This document shows positions 43,976-53,437 of a DNA stretch of 64,000 nt, one piece after another. Numbering within the stretch: position 1 is the first letter of the stretch; the number at the start of each line of letters is the position of its first letter. A program made the translations under genes and the position numbers. This DNA is from Fibrobacterota bacterium (GTDB lineage Bacteria; Fibrobacterota; Chitinivibrionia; Chitinivibrionales; Chitinispirillaceae). The stretch is taken from the NCBI GenBank assembly GCA_023412475.1, contig JAEYNR010000061.1:1-64000 (forward strand). The letters are read 5' to 3'. The notes under the pieces are model-generated. The model was given only the letters and a program-made list of their open reading frames with translations, did not search any database and had not been told where the DNA came from.

Positions 43976-44013
43976 ATTCGACATCGATATTGAATAGAAC
44001 AACGATGTCGAAT
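43976..44013. repeat. 38-base hairpin repeat, copy A
   Basis: ATTCGACATCG and CGATGTCGAAT (11 bases each, perfect complement) flank a 16-base loop. A second copy at 44059 has the same size and loop length but a T-A pair where this has C-G. The surrounding DNA is rich in short TCGATATCG-like words. Confidence 0.7.
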
Positions 44014-44058
44014 TTGTAGTTGTTATCATTATCGCAATCGTCTCTTTTCCTTGTTTTA

Positions 44059-44096
44059 ATTCGATATCGATATCAGCCACGACAACGATATCGAAT
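44059..44096. repeat. 38-base hairpin repeat, copy B
   Basis: ATTCGATATCG and CGATATCGAAT (11 bases each, perfect) flank a 16-base loop beginning ATAT and ending ACAA as in copy A. The change relative to copy A is compensated on both arms. It ends 98 bases before the purH ATG at 44195. Confidence 0.7.
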
Positions 44097-44194
44097 GTCA
44101 GAGACTCTCAATAGCTACCACTTTTCTTTGCATCATTCATCGCAATTAATCATATTGTAGTTCCTTAAAAAATTAAATTTGAAAGAGGATGTAT

Positions 44195-45820
44195 ATGAAA
44201 CTAATGCCGGTTGCCAGGGCATTAATCAGTGTTTCTGATAAAACAGGTGTAGTTGAATTTGCTCAGAAACTCTCTGAGCTTGGAATTGAAATACTTTCTA
44301 CAGGGGGTACTTCCAAAACCCTTAATGACAACAATATACCGGTTAAATCCGTTGATTCTTACACCGGGCACCCGGAAATAATGGACGGAAGGGTGAAGAC
44401 TCTTCATCCCAGGGTTCATGGTGGTATTCTGGCGGTACGGGACAATCCTGTTCATAGGGAGCAGATGGACAAAAACGGGATAAAACCGATTGATCTGGTA
44501 GTGGTTAATCTTTATCCATTTCAGAAAACTGTGGCAAAGTCGGATGTTAGTATCGAAGATGCTATTGAGAATATCGATATCGGTGGTCCCACAATGGTCC
44601 GAAGCTCCGCTAAAAATCATGCATACGTAACAATCGTAGTAGACCCTTTCGATTACAATCTGATTCTGGATGAATTAATTAAAGCCGGAGGAGTATCCTT
44701 TGAAACGCGTAAGAGACTTGCGGTTAAGGCTTTCCGCCACACCGCAGATTATGATGCGGCTATCGATAAGTTCCTCTCCAGGGTCTATTTGGAAGAAGAC
44801 ATCCTTCGATTATCTTATAACAAAGGTGAGAAGTTGATCGCTGGTGAAAATTCTCATCAGAACGCTGTATTCTATAAAAATCTAAATGTTAATGAAAGCT
44901 CAGTTTCACGGGCTATTCAAATATACGGAAAAGAGCTCAGTTACAATGATATCGCTGGAGCCGATAAAGCATTGGAATCTATCAAAGAGGTTGCAGATTT
45001 TCCTGCAGTAGCCGTAATAAAAAAGAATAGCCTGTCTGCATTTGTTACTGCAGCAGATTTGGAAAAGGCACTGGATGTGGTATTGAGCGATGAATCTGCA
45101 TCAGAGATTGGTAGTATTATTGCATTTTCCAGGACTTTCGGTATCGAAACTGCTAAGCTGCTACAAGAAAAACCTGTGGAGGTGGCTATTGCTCCGGATT
45201 TTACCCCTGATGCCATAGAATATTTAAAAAACAAGGGTTCTGCAATAAAGCTTTTGGCAGTTGGAGAATTGAAATGTGGTATTGCAGTAGAAACTGAGAG
45301 TATGAGCCAGGTTACAGGAGGGTTGTTGTGCCAGTCCCGGGATATAGGTATCTTTCAGGAATGTGAATCAGTAACCAGGAAAGCTTTTCCCAAAGAAAAA
45401 GAAAAACTGGCTTATTTTTCCATGGTTGCGGCAAAGCATACCAAATCAAATGCTATCGTTCTGGCACAGGAATACGAATCCGGTCATTTTAAAGTGACAG
45501 GTGTGGGTTCTGCCCAACCCGATCCGAAAGTTGCTTTAAAATTGCTGGCTTTTCCTCAGACCTTGGAAACTCTCAAAAAGTGGTATCTGAGTCTGGGAAA
45601 GAAGTTGCCTGAAAACGAAACTTTTCCGGAAATAGCTGAAATGGTTATGGTATCAGATCTGGCTTTATCCTCAAAGGACATGATCACTGAAGTTTATAAT
45701 GCCGGCATACGGCATATTGTACAACCTGGGGGGACTAAATTTGATAAGGAGATCATCGAAATCTGTGACAGGCTTGGTCTCAGCATGCTTTTGGGTGGAA
45801 TGGGTCATTCTTCGTTCTGA
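44195..45820 (+). CDS. purH: Bifunctional AICAR transformylase/IMP cyclohydrolase with an altered transformylase site
   Basis: 541 residues from the ATG at 44195 (AGAGGA 5-6 bases upstream; the ATG at 44189 overlaps the ribosome site). The N-terminal IMP cyclohydrolase domain is canonical (ALISVSDKTGV, STGGTSKTL, MDGRVKTLHPRVHGGIL, NIDIGGPTMVRSSAKNH). The transformylase domain is divergent: the Lys-His catalytic pair of FKHxNPCG reads IKKNSLSA (K276, K277), GxGQxSRVD reads GVGSAQPDPK, SDAFFPF reads SDLALSSKD, and the C-terminal MRHFRH reads MGHSSF. The cyclohydrolase is probably active; formyl transfer is doubtful. Final steps of purine synthesis. Confidence 0.88.
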   Translation: MKLMPVARALISVSDKTGVVEFAQKLSELGIEILSTGGTSKTLNDNNIPVKSVDSYTGHPEIMDGRVKTLHPRVHGGILAVRDNPVHREQMDKNGIKPIDLVVVNLYPFQKTVAKSDVSIEDAIENIDIGGPTMVRSSAKNHAYVTIVVDPFDYNLILDELIKAGGVSFETRKRLAVKAFRHTADYDAAIDKFLSRVYLEEDILRLSYNKGEKLIAGENSHQNAVFYKNLNVNESSVSRAIQIYGKELSYNDIAGADKALESIKEVADFPAVAVIKKNSLSAFVTAADLEKALDVVLSDESASEIGSIIAFSRTFGIETAKLLQEKPVEVAIAPDFTPDAIEYLKNKGSAIKLLAVGELKCGIAVETESMSQVTGGLLCQSRDIGIFQECESVTRKAFPKEKEKLAYFSMVAAKHTKSNAIVLAQEYESGHFKVTGVGSAQPDPKVALKLLAFPQTLETLKKWYLSLGKKLPENETFPEIAEMVMVSDLALSSKDMITEVYNAGIRHIVQPGGTKFDKEIIEICDRLGLSMLLGGMGHSSF

Positions 45821-45948
45821 TTTCTAAGCAAAGGTATTTGTATCAAGAACTTCGTAGTAACATTAAAATTATAAATTTATAATGAACATTGTTTTGCATA
45901 CCAGATGTAAAATATTGTAAGTGAAATGGTAAAGGAAAACACGCTTTT

Positions 45949-48228
45949 ATGGCAAAACACTTAGTAATCGTTGAGTCACCGGCAAAGTGCAAGACTATAT
46001 CCAAATATTTGGGGAAAGAATATACTGTCAGGGCTACTATGGGACATGTCATCGATTTGCCTGAAAAGGAGCTCGGTGTTGATATTGAGAAGGATTTTCA
46101 ACCAAAGTATACTCCTTCAAAAGGCAAGCGTAAGGTGTTGCGTGAATTAAAGAATGAGGCGACGAAAGCGGAGAATGTGTTTCTGGCACCTGACCCTGAC
46201 CGTGAAGGTGAGGCTATTGCCTGGCATGTGGCAGAAACAATAAAAACTGAAAATGCCAGTATAAAAAGGGTCATGTTTAATGAAATAACCAAGCGGGCGG
46301 TACTGGCTGCCTTTGAGCAGCCTAAAGAAATCGACATGAATAAGGTCAATGCCCAGCAGGCCAGAAGGATTCTTGACCGTATAGTGGGGTATCAGGTTTC
46401 GCCAATACTGTGGCGGACAGTTTTTAAAGGGTTGAGTGCCGGAAGAGTGCAGTCGGTTGCATTGCGCCTGATATGCGAGCGTGAAGAGTTAATCAGAGCG
46501 TTTGTGCAGAAAGAATACTGGTCGATTCAGGGGCTCTTTGGGTATGATAAATCTCAGTTTTCTGCCAAACTTTTTTCTGTTGATGGATTCAAAGGGGATC
46601 AGGATAATCCTCTTATTCCAGATGGGACATCCGCAAAAAGAATTATAGACCGGCTAAAGGGAAAGAACTTTACAGTTATTGATGTTGTCAGGTCAGAAAA
46701 ACAGAGGAAACCATATCCGCCTTTTATCACCAGTACTCTTCAGCAGGAAGCTGCCAGAAAACTTGGATTTTCTGCTGCAAAGACCATGATGGTCGCTCAG
46801 CAATTATACGAAGGGCTTGAGCTGGGAAGTTTAGGGTCTTTGGGATTAATTACCTACATGCGTACTGATTCTACCAGAATTGCACAGGAAGCTTTGCAGG
46901 ATGCCAGAAACGTTATTGTGTCTCTTTTTGACAATAGACATCTGCCGCCTCAACCACGCTTCTATGGAAAGAAGAAAAACGCTCAGGATGCCCATGAAGC
47001 CATCAGACCCTCACAGGTAAATCTGGAGTTTTCTCCGGAAAGGGTTAAACCCTATTTGTCCAGAGATCAGTTCCGGCTTTATGAGCTTGTATGGAAACGC
47101 TTCCTGGCCTCACAGATGGAAAATGCAATTTTCGATTCTACCAGGGTCGATATTGAAGCTGATAGTTGCGTTTTCCGCACCACTGGTTCGATTATAAAGT
47201 TCGAAGGCTTTCTGGCTCTTTATGATGAGACTGTGGAAGATAATTCCGATGCCAATGCCGAAAGCCAGAACGAAAGGCTTCCTGAACTGAAAGCTAATAC
47301 AAAAGTCAATCTGAATAAGCTCACAGAAAAACAGCATTTTACTCAACCACCTCCTCGTTATACCGAGGCATCGCTGGTTCGTGAACTAGAAGACAAGGGA
47401 ATAGGACGTCCCAGTACCTATGCACAGATTATCGACACTTTAAAAAGACGGAAATATGTAAATCTGGAAAGCCGCAGATTCGTGCCTTCAGAGGTCGGTT
47501 TTATGGTTAAAAACATTCTGGTTAAAGAGTTTACTAATGTTTTTGATGTTGGATTTACTGCTGAAATGGAGAATTCTTTAGACAAAGTAGAAGAAGGAAA
47601 CGCCGATTGGATAGAGGTGTTAAGAGAATTCTATGGGCCATTTTCAGGTAGACTCAATGATGTACGCCAAAGCATAAAGGATCTCCGGGCTCAGAATCAG
47701 GAAGTTACTGACAGGAAGTGTCCTTCCTGTAATGATCATCCGTTGGTGATTAAATGGAGTCGCAATGGAAAGTTCCTGGCTTGTCAGGGATTTCCTTCGT
47801 GCAAGTATACCGAGCCGCTGGAAAAAAGCGAAAATCTGAAGACAGATGAGCTTTGTGACAAATGTGGAGCTCCAATGGTTGTGCTCTCTATGAATGGCAG
47901 CAGATTCTTAGGTTGTTCCCGATTCCCAGAATGTAAAAATACTAAATCGATGTCTACCGGGGTGCACTGTCCTCAGGATGGTTGTAAAGGATCAATAGTA
48001 GAGCGTAAAACCCGCAGGGGCAAAATCTTTTTCGGATGCAGTGCATATCCGGAGTGCACATTTGCCACCTGGGACCGCCCGGTGGATCAGAAATGCAGCA
48101 AGTGCGGGTTTCCTTTGCTAGTGCGCAAAGAATCTAAACGTAGTGGAGCTGCATTGAAGTGCCCCTCATGTAAGGCGGAATTCCCGGTTCAAGGACAAGC
48201 ATCCTCTGATACAGTTTCAGAAGAGTAG
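45949..48228 (+). CDS. topA: DNA topoisomerase I
   Basis: 759 residues, type IA enzyme that relaxes negative supercoils. TOPRIM domain at the N-terminus (VESPAKCKTISKYLG, and APDPDREGEAIAWH with the metal-binding acidic residues); the active-site tyrosine is in SLGLITYMRTDSTRI. The C-terminus has several four-cysteine zinc ribbons (CPSC...CQGFPSC, CDKCGAP...CSRFPEC, CPQDGC...CSAYPEC, CSKCGFP...CPSC). AAGGAA precedes the ATG. Followed by trmFO after 18 bases, a common pairing. Confidence 0.96.
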   Translation: MAKHLVIVESPAKCKTISKYLGKEYTVRATMGHVIDLPEKELGVDIEKDFQPKYTPSKGKRKVLRELKNEATKAENVFLAPDPDREGEAIAWHVAETIKTENASIKRVMFNEITKRAVLAAFEQPKEIDMNKVNAQQARRILDRIVGYQVSPILWRTVFKGLSAGRVQSVALRLICEREELIRAFVQKEYWSIQGLFGYDKSQFSAKLFSVDGFKGDQDNPLIPDGTSAKRIIDRLKGKNFTVIDVVRSEKQRKPYPPFITSTLQQEAARKLGFSAAKTMMVAQQLYEGLELGSLGSLGLITYMRTDSTRIAQEALQDARNVIVSLFDNRHLPPQPRFYGKKKNAQDAHEAIRPSQVNLEFSPERVKPYLSRDQFRLYELVWKRFLASQMENAIFDSTRVDIEADSCVFRTTGSIIKFEGFLALYDETVEDNSDANAESQNERLPELKANTKVNLNKLTEKQHFTQPPPRYTEASLVRELEDKGIGRPSTYAQIIDTLKRRKYVNLESRRFVPSEVGFMVKNILVKEFTNVFDVGFTAEMENSLDKVEEGNADWIEVLREFYGPFSGRLNDVRQSIKDLRAQNQEVTDRKCPSCNDHPLVIKWSRNGKFLACQGFPSCKYTEPLEKSENLKTDELCDKCGAPMVVLSMNGSRFLGCSRFPECKNTKSMSTGVHCPQDGCKGSIVERKTRRGKIFFGCSAYPECTFATWDRPVDQKCSKCGFPLLVRKESKRSGAALKCPSCKAEFPVQGQASSDTVSEE

Positions 48229-48246
48229 GTGTAGCGTTAAGTATCT

Positions 48247-49593
48247 ATGACAGAGAATAAAACAGTTGCTGTGATAGGAGCCGGCTTGGCCGGTTCCGAA
48301 GCTGCATTGGTGCTTGCACGTAATGGAATTTCAGTTGAGCTTTATGAAGCTCGCCCTCAATGGAAAAGTCCAGCTCATAAAACCGAGCTTCCTGCAGAGC
48401 TGGTTTGTTCTAATTCTCTAAAATCACAACAGCTACCCTCAGCTCATGGATTACTCAAGGAGGAGCTTGCCTCTCTGGAGAGTCCATTGCTTATGGCTGC
48501 CAGACGCAATGCTGTGGCTGCAGGCTCTGCTCTGGCGGTAGACAGAGACCTTTTCTCGCGTGACGTTCAATCTTTACTCCTTAGTAATCCCTTTGTTAAG
48601 CTTACCTGTTCAGAAATGGATTCCCCGCCATCAGAGCATCCATACTGTATTATCGCTGCAGGTCCTCTGGCATCAGAAAAACTGACCAGTTGGCTTAAAA
48701 GCCGCTTCCCTTCAGATACACTACATTTTTATGATGCTATTGCTCCTATAGTCAGTACCGAATCTATCGACTTCTCTATAGCTTTCAGGGCTTCAAGATG
48801 GGAAGAAGGGGAGGGTGATTATATCAACTGTCCTTTTACCGAAGAGGAGTATCGCAGATTTTTCGAGGCTTTACGAAATGCCGATCAGGTGAATGCAAGA
48901 GAATTTGAATCTGAACGTTTTTTTGAGGCTTGTTTACCTGTGGAGATTTCTGCCTCGCGTGGGTTTGATGCTCTGGCTTATGGTACACTTCGTCCGGTTG
49001 GTTTAATTGATCCGCGAAGCGGCCGTCGTCCTTATGCGGTATGCCAACTGCGCAAGGAGAATGAATCAGGAAGTAGCTACAATATGGTGGGTTTTCAGAC
49101 CAGACTTATCATCTCAGAACAGCAGAATGTATTCCGTCTTATTCCAGGTCTTGGCAATGCAGAATTCCTTCGTTATGGAAGCATTCATCGAAACACTTAT
49201 TTCGATTCTCCTCGTCTTCTAAGCTATAACCTCTCTTTTCGTGAAGAGGAAAATCTTTTTTTAGCCGGTCAGATTTGTGGCAATGAAGGATACACAGAGA
49301 GTATTGCTACAGGTCATCTTGCTGCGTTATTTCTTATTTCTAAAATGAGAGGTATGAAAATTAAGGGGCCTCCATTAAATACTGCGACTGGTGCACTGTT
49401 AAATCACATTACCGCATCTTCGAATGATCCGTTTGCCCCTTCCAACATCCATTTTGGACTTTTTCCTGCATTTGAAGCACCCGGGCGCAAAAGAATCGGC
49501 AAGAAAGAGAAAAAGGAGCTTGTTTGCAAAGAAGCATTGCTGACGTTTAATCAATGGAAACTAGAAACGCAGCAGAGTATAGGCATGGTTTAG
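48247..49593 (+). CDS. trmFO: Folate-dependent tRNA (uracil-54-C5)-methyltransferase TrmFO
   Basis: 448 residues. The FAD loop VIGAGLAGSEAALVLARNG and the motifs FKxTEL-like KTELPAELVCSNS, LKEELASL, YDAIAPIV, YINCPFTEEEY, FFEACLPVE, GTLRPVGL and FVAGQICGNEGY-like LFLAGQICGNEGYTES define TrmFO. It makes ribothymidine at tRNA position 54 with methylene-THF. Its usual neighbour topA is directly upstream. Confidence 0.95.
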   Translation: MTENKTVAVIGAGLAGSEAALVLARNGISVELYEARPQWKSPAHKTELPAELVCSNSLKSQQLPSAHGLLKEELASLESPLLMAARRNAVAAGSALAVDRDLFSRDVQSLLLSNPFVKLTCSEMDSPPSEHPYCIIAAGPLASEKLTSWLKSRFPSDTLHFYDAIAPIVSTESIDFSIAFRASRWEEGEGDYINCPFTEEEYRRFFEALRNADQVNAREFESERFFEACLPVEISASRGFDALAYGTLRPVGLIDPRSGRRPYAVCQLRKENESGSSYNMVGFQTRLIISEQQNVFRLIPGLGNAEFLRYGSIHRNTYFDSPRLLSYNLSFREEENLFLAGQICGNEGYTESIATGHLAALFLISKMRGMKIKGPPLNTATGALLNHITASSNDPFAPSNIHFGLFPAFEAPGRKRIGKKEKKELVCKEALLTFNQWKLETQQSIGMV

Positions 49594-50389
49594 CCGGAAA
49601 AAAAAGTAGTAAGCTTCTGCAGGGTGCAATAATATTTATGGGCCCAAGAATTCTTGGTATTTCTCTACCACTTTTATGGAAGTAAAAACAATCATATAGA
49701 ATCAGAAATAATATCTAATCATCCGGTCGTTTTTCAACGTCAGCGGCCACAAACCGGCAACAATAGCCTTCTTTCGATAAACCTGACATGTTTTTTGGGA
49801 AGCTATGTGTGAAAAAACGCCCTTTGAAGCATAACTCTGGAATGCTTATTGGGGTTTTAGTCTACTGATCGTGAAATGGGAGCCGCTCAAGATGCCTTTT
49901 GGAATAGTATGTGAGACTTTTACTATACTGAATGCGAACAAAAAACAAAGTGATTGCGGATTTTTAACAGGCCAAATGTGTTTTTTGCTCTACTGAATGC
50001 GAAAATGATTAAAGTGATGGCATGGTTTTTTTTATGTTTATGTGACAATTTTTTGAAAGCTGAGTATCAAGAACGAGCCTTTGAAGCAGTTTATTTTAAT
50101 GCATACGACAACTTTAAAAGCTGTTAGGTACTGAGGAAGGTGGGGATTACCTCTGATTAGATATTGTTTTGATATTATGTAGTTCCTATTTTTTTCTTAT
50201 TAGATATTATTAGGTGTTTTATTTATTACAGATGGCTAAGTAGTTACAAAATATTCATGTTAAACGGTCAATAAACTCCATCAGGTCTCGTAAACTATAT
50301 GAAATACTGCTGATAAAATATGTATATTTTTCATTTATTATTTAAAACGGCTGAAAAATTTCAGCATTTCTTAGGAATCTGGCTACCTT
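49594..50389. repeat. Gene-free region with diverged tandem repeats
   Basis: About 800 bases without a gene. Three diverged units start ACTGATCGTGAA (49864), ACTGAATGCGAA (49926) and ACTGAATGCGAA (49992), spaced 62 and 66 bases, each ending in an ATGTG-plus-T-rich segment. A second diverged pair shares TTTTTTG-x-x-AAGCT ... CCTTTGAAGCA (near 49791 and 50049). A copy of the dispersed GCTAAGTAGTTAC motif lies at 50235-50247, and GCTGAAA-AA-TTTCAGC at 50350-50365 is an operator-like palindrome 24 bases before the next ATG. No RNA gene recognised. Confidence 0.5.
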
Positions 50390-51310
50390 ATGATTGAACG
50401 AAATGATTTGTGCTGGTGCGGGAGTGGGAAAAAATATAAAAAGTGTCATCTCTTTGAAGACCTGAAAAAGAAAGATGCTCAGAAATCTGTTTCGAAAAAA
50501 AATCGTCTGATAAAGACTGAGCTGGAAATAGAAAAGATGAGAAAGGCTGGAGCTTTTAATGGTGAATTACTCGACTATGTTCGGCCTTTTGTCAAATCAG
50601 GAATCAGCACCGAGCAACTTAACGATCTTGTTCATCAATACACAATAAAACATGGGCATATACCGGCATGTTTGGGATATCACGGTTATCCAAAATCGGC
50701 CTGCATCTCCCGCAACAATATCGTATGTCACGGTATTCCATCTCCCGATGAGATCCTTAAGGATGGTGATATAGTTAATGTTGATTTGACTACTATTGTA
50801 GATGGATACTATGCGGATTCCTCAGAGACTTTTATGATAGGGGAGGTTTCTGAAAAGGCTTGTCAACTGGTTGATGTTACTGCCAGAGCAATGATCCAGG
50901 GAATCGATGCTGTCAGACCGGGAGTTACTTTGCGTGCTGTTGCCGAGGCAATAGAGCCTTTTGTCAAATTAAAGGGCTGCTCTGTGGTGCAGCAGTACAC
51001 CGGTCATGGGATAGGAAAAACTTTTCATGAACATTTTACTGTATATCATCATGTAGATCCTGATTGTGAGTCAATAATTCTGGAACCTGGGATGACCTTT
51101 ACGATCGAACCCATGGTAAATCTGGGACATTATGCCGTAATTACCGATCGCAAAGATGGATGGACTGTTAGAACCAGAGATGGTTCTCTTTCTGCACAAT
51201 TTGAACATACGATACTGGTCACTGAAAGTGGAGCGGAAGTACTTACACTTACCCCTGTGCAGCGTGAGCTGAATGTTAGACTTAAAGTCGGTGATACCTT
51301 ATACAAATAA
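50390..51310 (+). CDS. map: Methionine aminopeptidase with N-terminal SEC-C zinc motif
   Basis: 306 residues. Residues 1-20 contain the SEC-C motif CWCGSGKKYKKCH, thought to place the enzyme at the ribosome or on SecA. The peptidase core has the metal ligands in VNVDLTT and YYADSSETF (two Asp), GHGIGKTFHEH (His), TIEPM (Glu) and QFEHTI (Glu). Removes initiator methionine from nascent proteins. AGGA about 14 bases before the ATG. The hflX frame follows directly after its TAA in the same reading frame. Confidence 0.94.
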   Translation: MIERNDLCWCGSGKKYKKCHLFEDLKKKDAQKSVSKKNRLIKTELEIEKMRKAGAFNGELLDYVRPFVKSGISTEQLNDLVHQYTIKHGHIPACLGYHGYPKSACISRNNIVCHGIPSPDEILKDGDIVNVDLTTIVDGYYADSSETFMIGEVSEKACQLVDVTARAMIQGIDAVRPGVTLRAVAEAIEPFVKLKGCSVVQQYTGHGIGKTFHEHFTVYHHVDPDCESIILEPGMTFTIEPMVNLGHYAVITDRKDGWTVRTRDGSLSAQFEHTILVTESGAEVLTLTPVQRELNVRLKVGDTLYK

Positions 51311-51337
51311 TCTAACTTATCGTTAAAGAAGGACATT

Positions 51338-52501
51338 ATTAAAAACAGCGTTATAGATAAAACCGAAAAAGTCATTATTGCTGGACTATTAACATCTGAT
51401 ATTAATCCCGGACTTTTTGAAGAAGACATGCAGGAGATGCAATTGTTGTGCAATACTGCGGGTGCCGAGGTGGTTTCTATGATAAATCAGAAACGTGAGC
51501 GTCCCCTTGCTTCCACATACCTGGGTACAGGGAAACTGGAAGAGATAAGCAGAACCATGAAGACTGCCTCCGCAAATACGCTGGTTGTTGATGCACAGCT
51601 CTCTCCCGCACAGATAAGAAATATCGAGAAACTGGTTCAGGGCAAAGTCATCGATAGGGGGCAGTTGATCCTTGATATATTTGCCAAGCATGCTCGTACA
51701 AATGAGGCAAGGCTTCAGGTGGAACTTGCGCAGATGCGTCTGCTTTATCCTCGCCTTACACATGCCTGGACTCATTTCTCACAGCAGGTAGGAGGAATAG
51801 GGACTAAGGGGCCTGGCGAAAAGCAGCTTGAAGTAGACAGACGGTTGGTGAAAAAAAAGATCTCTGAACTCACCGAGAAGCTAAAAAAAATTGAACAGAA
51901 CCGTATCATTCAGAGAAAAGGCCGTGATCAGGCATTCAAAGTTTCTCTGGTGGGATACACCAATGTTGGGAAATCCTCTATACTAAATGCGTTGTGTGGA
52001 AGCGAAGTGTTGGTAGAGGATAAGCTTTTTGCTACTCTGGACACTTCCAGTCGCAGGGCATTTGTTCCTGGGATCGGAAATATAATCGTATCTGATACTG
52101 TTGGCTTTCTACGTAAATTACCGCATCAGCTTATAGCCTCATTTAAAAGTACGTTAAGTGTAGTTTCAGAATCGGATCTTCTGATACTTGTAATGGATGC
52201 GTCGAGTGAGTGGATTGATCAGCAACTGCAAACTGTGAATAATGTACTAAACGAGCTAAATGCAGATAAAATCCCCTCTGTGCTGACATTCAACAAAATG
52301 GATCTGGTTGAGGACCCTTTTCTCAGGAAGAGGCTCTCTCTGGCTTATCCACAAGCTATTTTTATATCTGCTTTTAATAAGGATGACATTTCTGCTTTAA
52401 AAGAATGTATCGCCAATGAGATCAAGTGTTTTGAAAAAGAAAAACAGATGTCCCAGATAATTGAGAAAAAAACAAAAAATCTCAACCGTTATGAACAATA
52501 G
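51338..52501 (+). CDS. hflX: Ribosome-associated GTPase HflX
   Basis: The N-terminal HflX domain starts upstream of the first ATG (51428): the in-frame codons from 51311 encode VIIAGLLTS and NPGLFEEDMQEMQLLCNTAG, matching the family's usual N-terminus. No ATG, GTG or TTG exists between the map stop (51308-51310) and 51428. AAGAAGGA at 51326-51333 would serve an ATT codon at 51338; the alternative is a short product from 51428. Later motifs are canonical: GGIGTKGPGEKQLEVDRR, GYTNVGKSSILNAL (G1), SDTVGFLRKLPHQL (G3), TFNKMD (G4). HflX splits stalled or hibernating ribosomes. Confidence 0.85.
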   Translation: MKNSVIDKTEKVIIAGLLTSDINPGLFEEDMQEMQLLCNTAGAEVVSMINQKRERPLASTYLGTGKLEEISRTMKTASANTLVVDAQLSPAQIRNIEKLVQGKVIDRGQLILDIFAKHARTNEARLQVELAQMRLLYPRLTHAWTHFSQQVGGIGTKGPGEKQLEVDRRLVKKKISELTEKLKKIEQNRIIQRKGRDQAFKVSLVGYTNVGKSSILNALCGSEVLVEDKLFATLDTSSRRAFVPGIGNIIVSDTVGFLRKLPHQLIASFKSTLSVVSESDLLILVMDASSEWIDQQLQTVNNVLNELNADKIPSVLTFNKMDLVEDPFLRKRLSLAYPQAIFISAFNKDDISALKECIANEIKCFEKEKQMSQIIEKKTKNLNRYEQ

Positions 52502-52546
52502 TTTCCTTTTGCCAAAGTTTTACCTTCGGGGCAGTTTACAGGAATC

Positions 52547-53437
52547 ATGAAAGCATCAACATTACCAAAACCTGAACAATTAGCTGCTCTGAATCTGAGT
52601 CTGAGAGCCAAACTGATTGTGGAAGGGATGATTGCAGGATTGCATAAAAGCCCTTATCATGGTTTTTCTGCGGAGTTCCTGGAGTATCGTCCTTATCTTC
52701 CGGGAGAAGCTGCACGCATGATCGATTGGCGAAAGTTTGCTAAAACTGATAAAACGGTAGTACGACTCTTTGAGGATGAAACCAATCTTTTTGCAAATAT
52801 TCTTATCGATAAAAGCGCTTCAATGAAGTTTACCTCGGGTAAACATATGAGCAGATTTGAATATGCCCGTACTCTTGCTGCTTCTTTAAGCTCTATACTG
52901 ATAAAACAGAGAGATGCTGTGGGAATGGCTTGTTTTGATGAACATCTGGGAGCTTATCTGCCTCCTCATTCTACCAATATTCAATTAAAAAACATCTTCT
53001 CCACACTCACCAAACTGGAAGCAGGTGCTAAAACCCGCTGTGGTTTGGCAGTGGAGTCTCTTGCCAGAAGAATCTCCAGACGAGGGCTGTGCATTATTAT
53101 CTCAGATCTGTTTGATGATTCACAGGAGATTATACGTTCTTTGCGACATTTGAGATTCAAACGACAGGATGTGATCCTGTTTTGGATTCTGGATCCCTTT
53201 GAACTTGATTTTTCCTCTTCTTCAGCTTATCAATTCCATGATCTGGAAACGGGAAAACAACTATTGCTGGACGGGAAAACTGCATCTGGATTCTTTAAAA
53301 ACGGATTGCAAAACCACAGAAAAACCATTGAAAACGCGTGCAAGGAAATGCAGATAGATTTCAATCTTATCTGTACTGATGAACCCTTTGAAAGAGCGCT
53401 CTTCAGAGTGCTTGAGAAAAGGAAGCGCCTGTTTTGA
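52547..53437 (+). CDS. DUF58-family protein (vWA-like)
   Basis: 296 residues. The DUF58 signature YRPYLPGEAARMIDWRKFAKT (about 47-67) is followed by a von Willebrand A-like fold with a MIDAS-type motif, LIDKSASMKF. These proteins usually sit beside a MoxR AAA+ ATPase and BatA/BatB genes; here the BatA-like gene follows with a 4-base overlap but no MoxR gene is adjacent. Role in envelope stress or metal-dependent complex assembly is inferred from the family. Confidence 0.85.
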   Translation: MKASTLPKPEQLAALNLSLRAKLIVEGMIAGLHKSPYHGFSAEFLEYRPYLPGEAARMIDWRKFAKTDKTVVRLFEDETNLFANILIDKSASMKFTSGKHMSRFEYARTLAASLSSILIKQRDAVGMACFDEHLGAYLPPHSTNIQLKNIFSTLTKLEAGAKTRCGLAVESLARRISRRGLCIIISDLFDDSQEIIRSLRHLRFKRQDVILFWILDPFELDFSSSSAYQFHDLETGKQLLLDGKTASGFFKNGLQNHRKTIENACKEMQIDFNLICTDEPFERALFRVLEKRKRLF

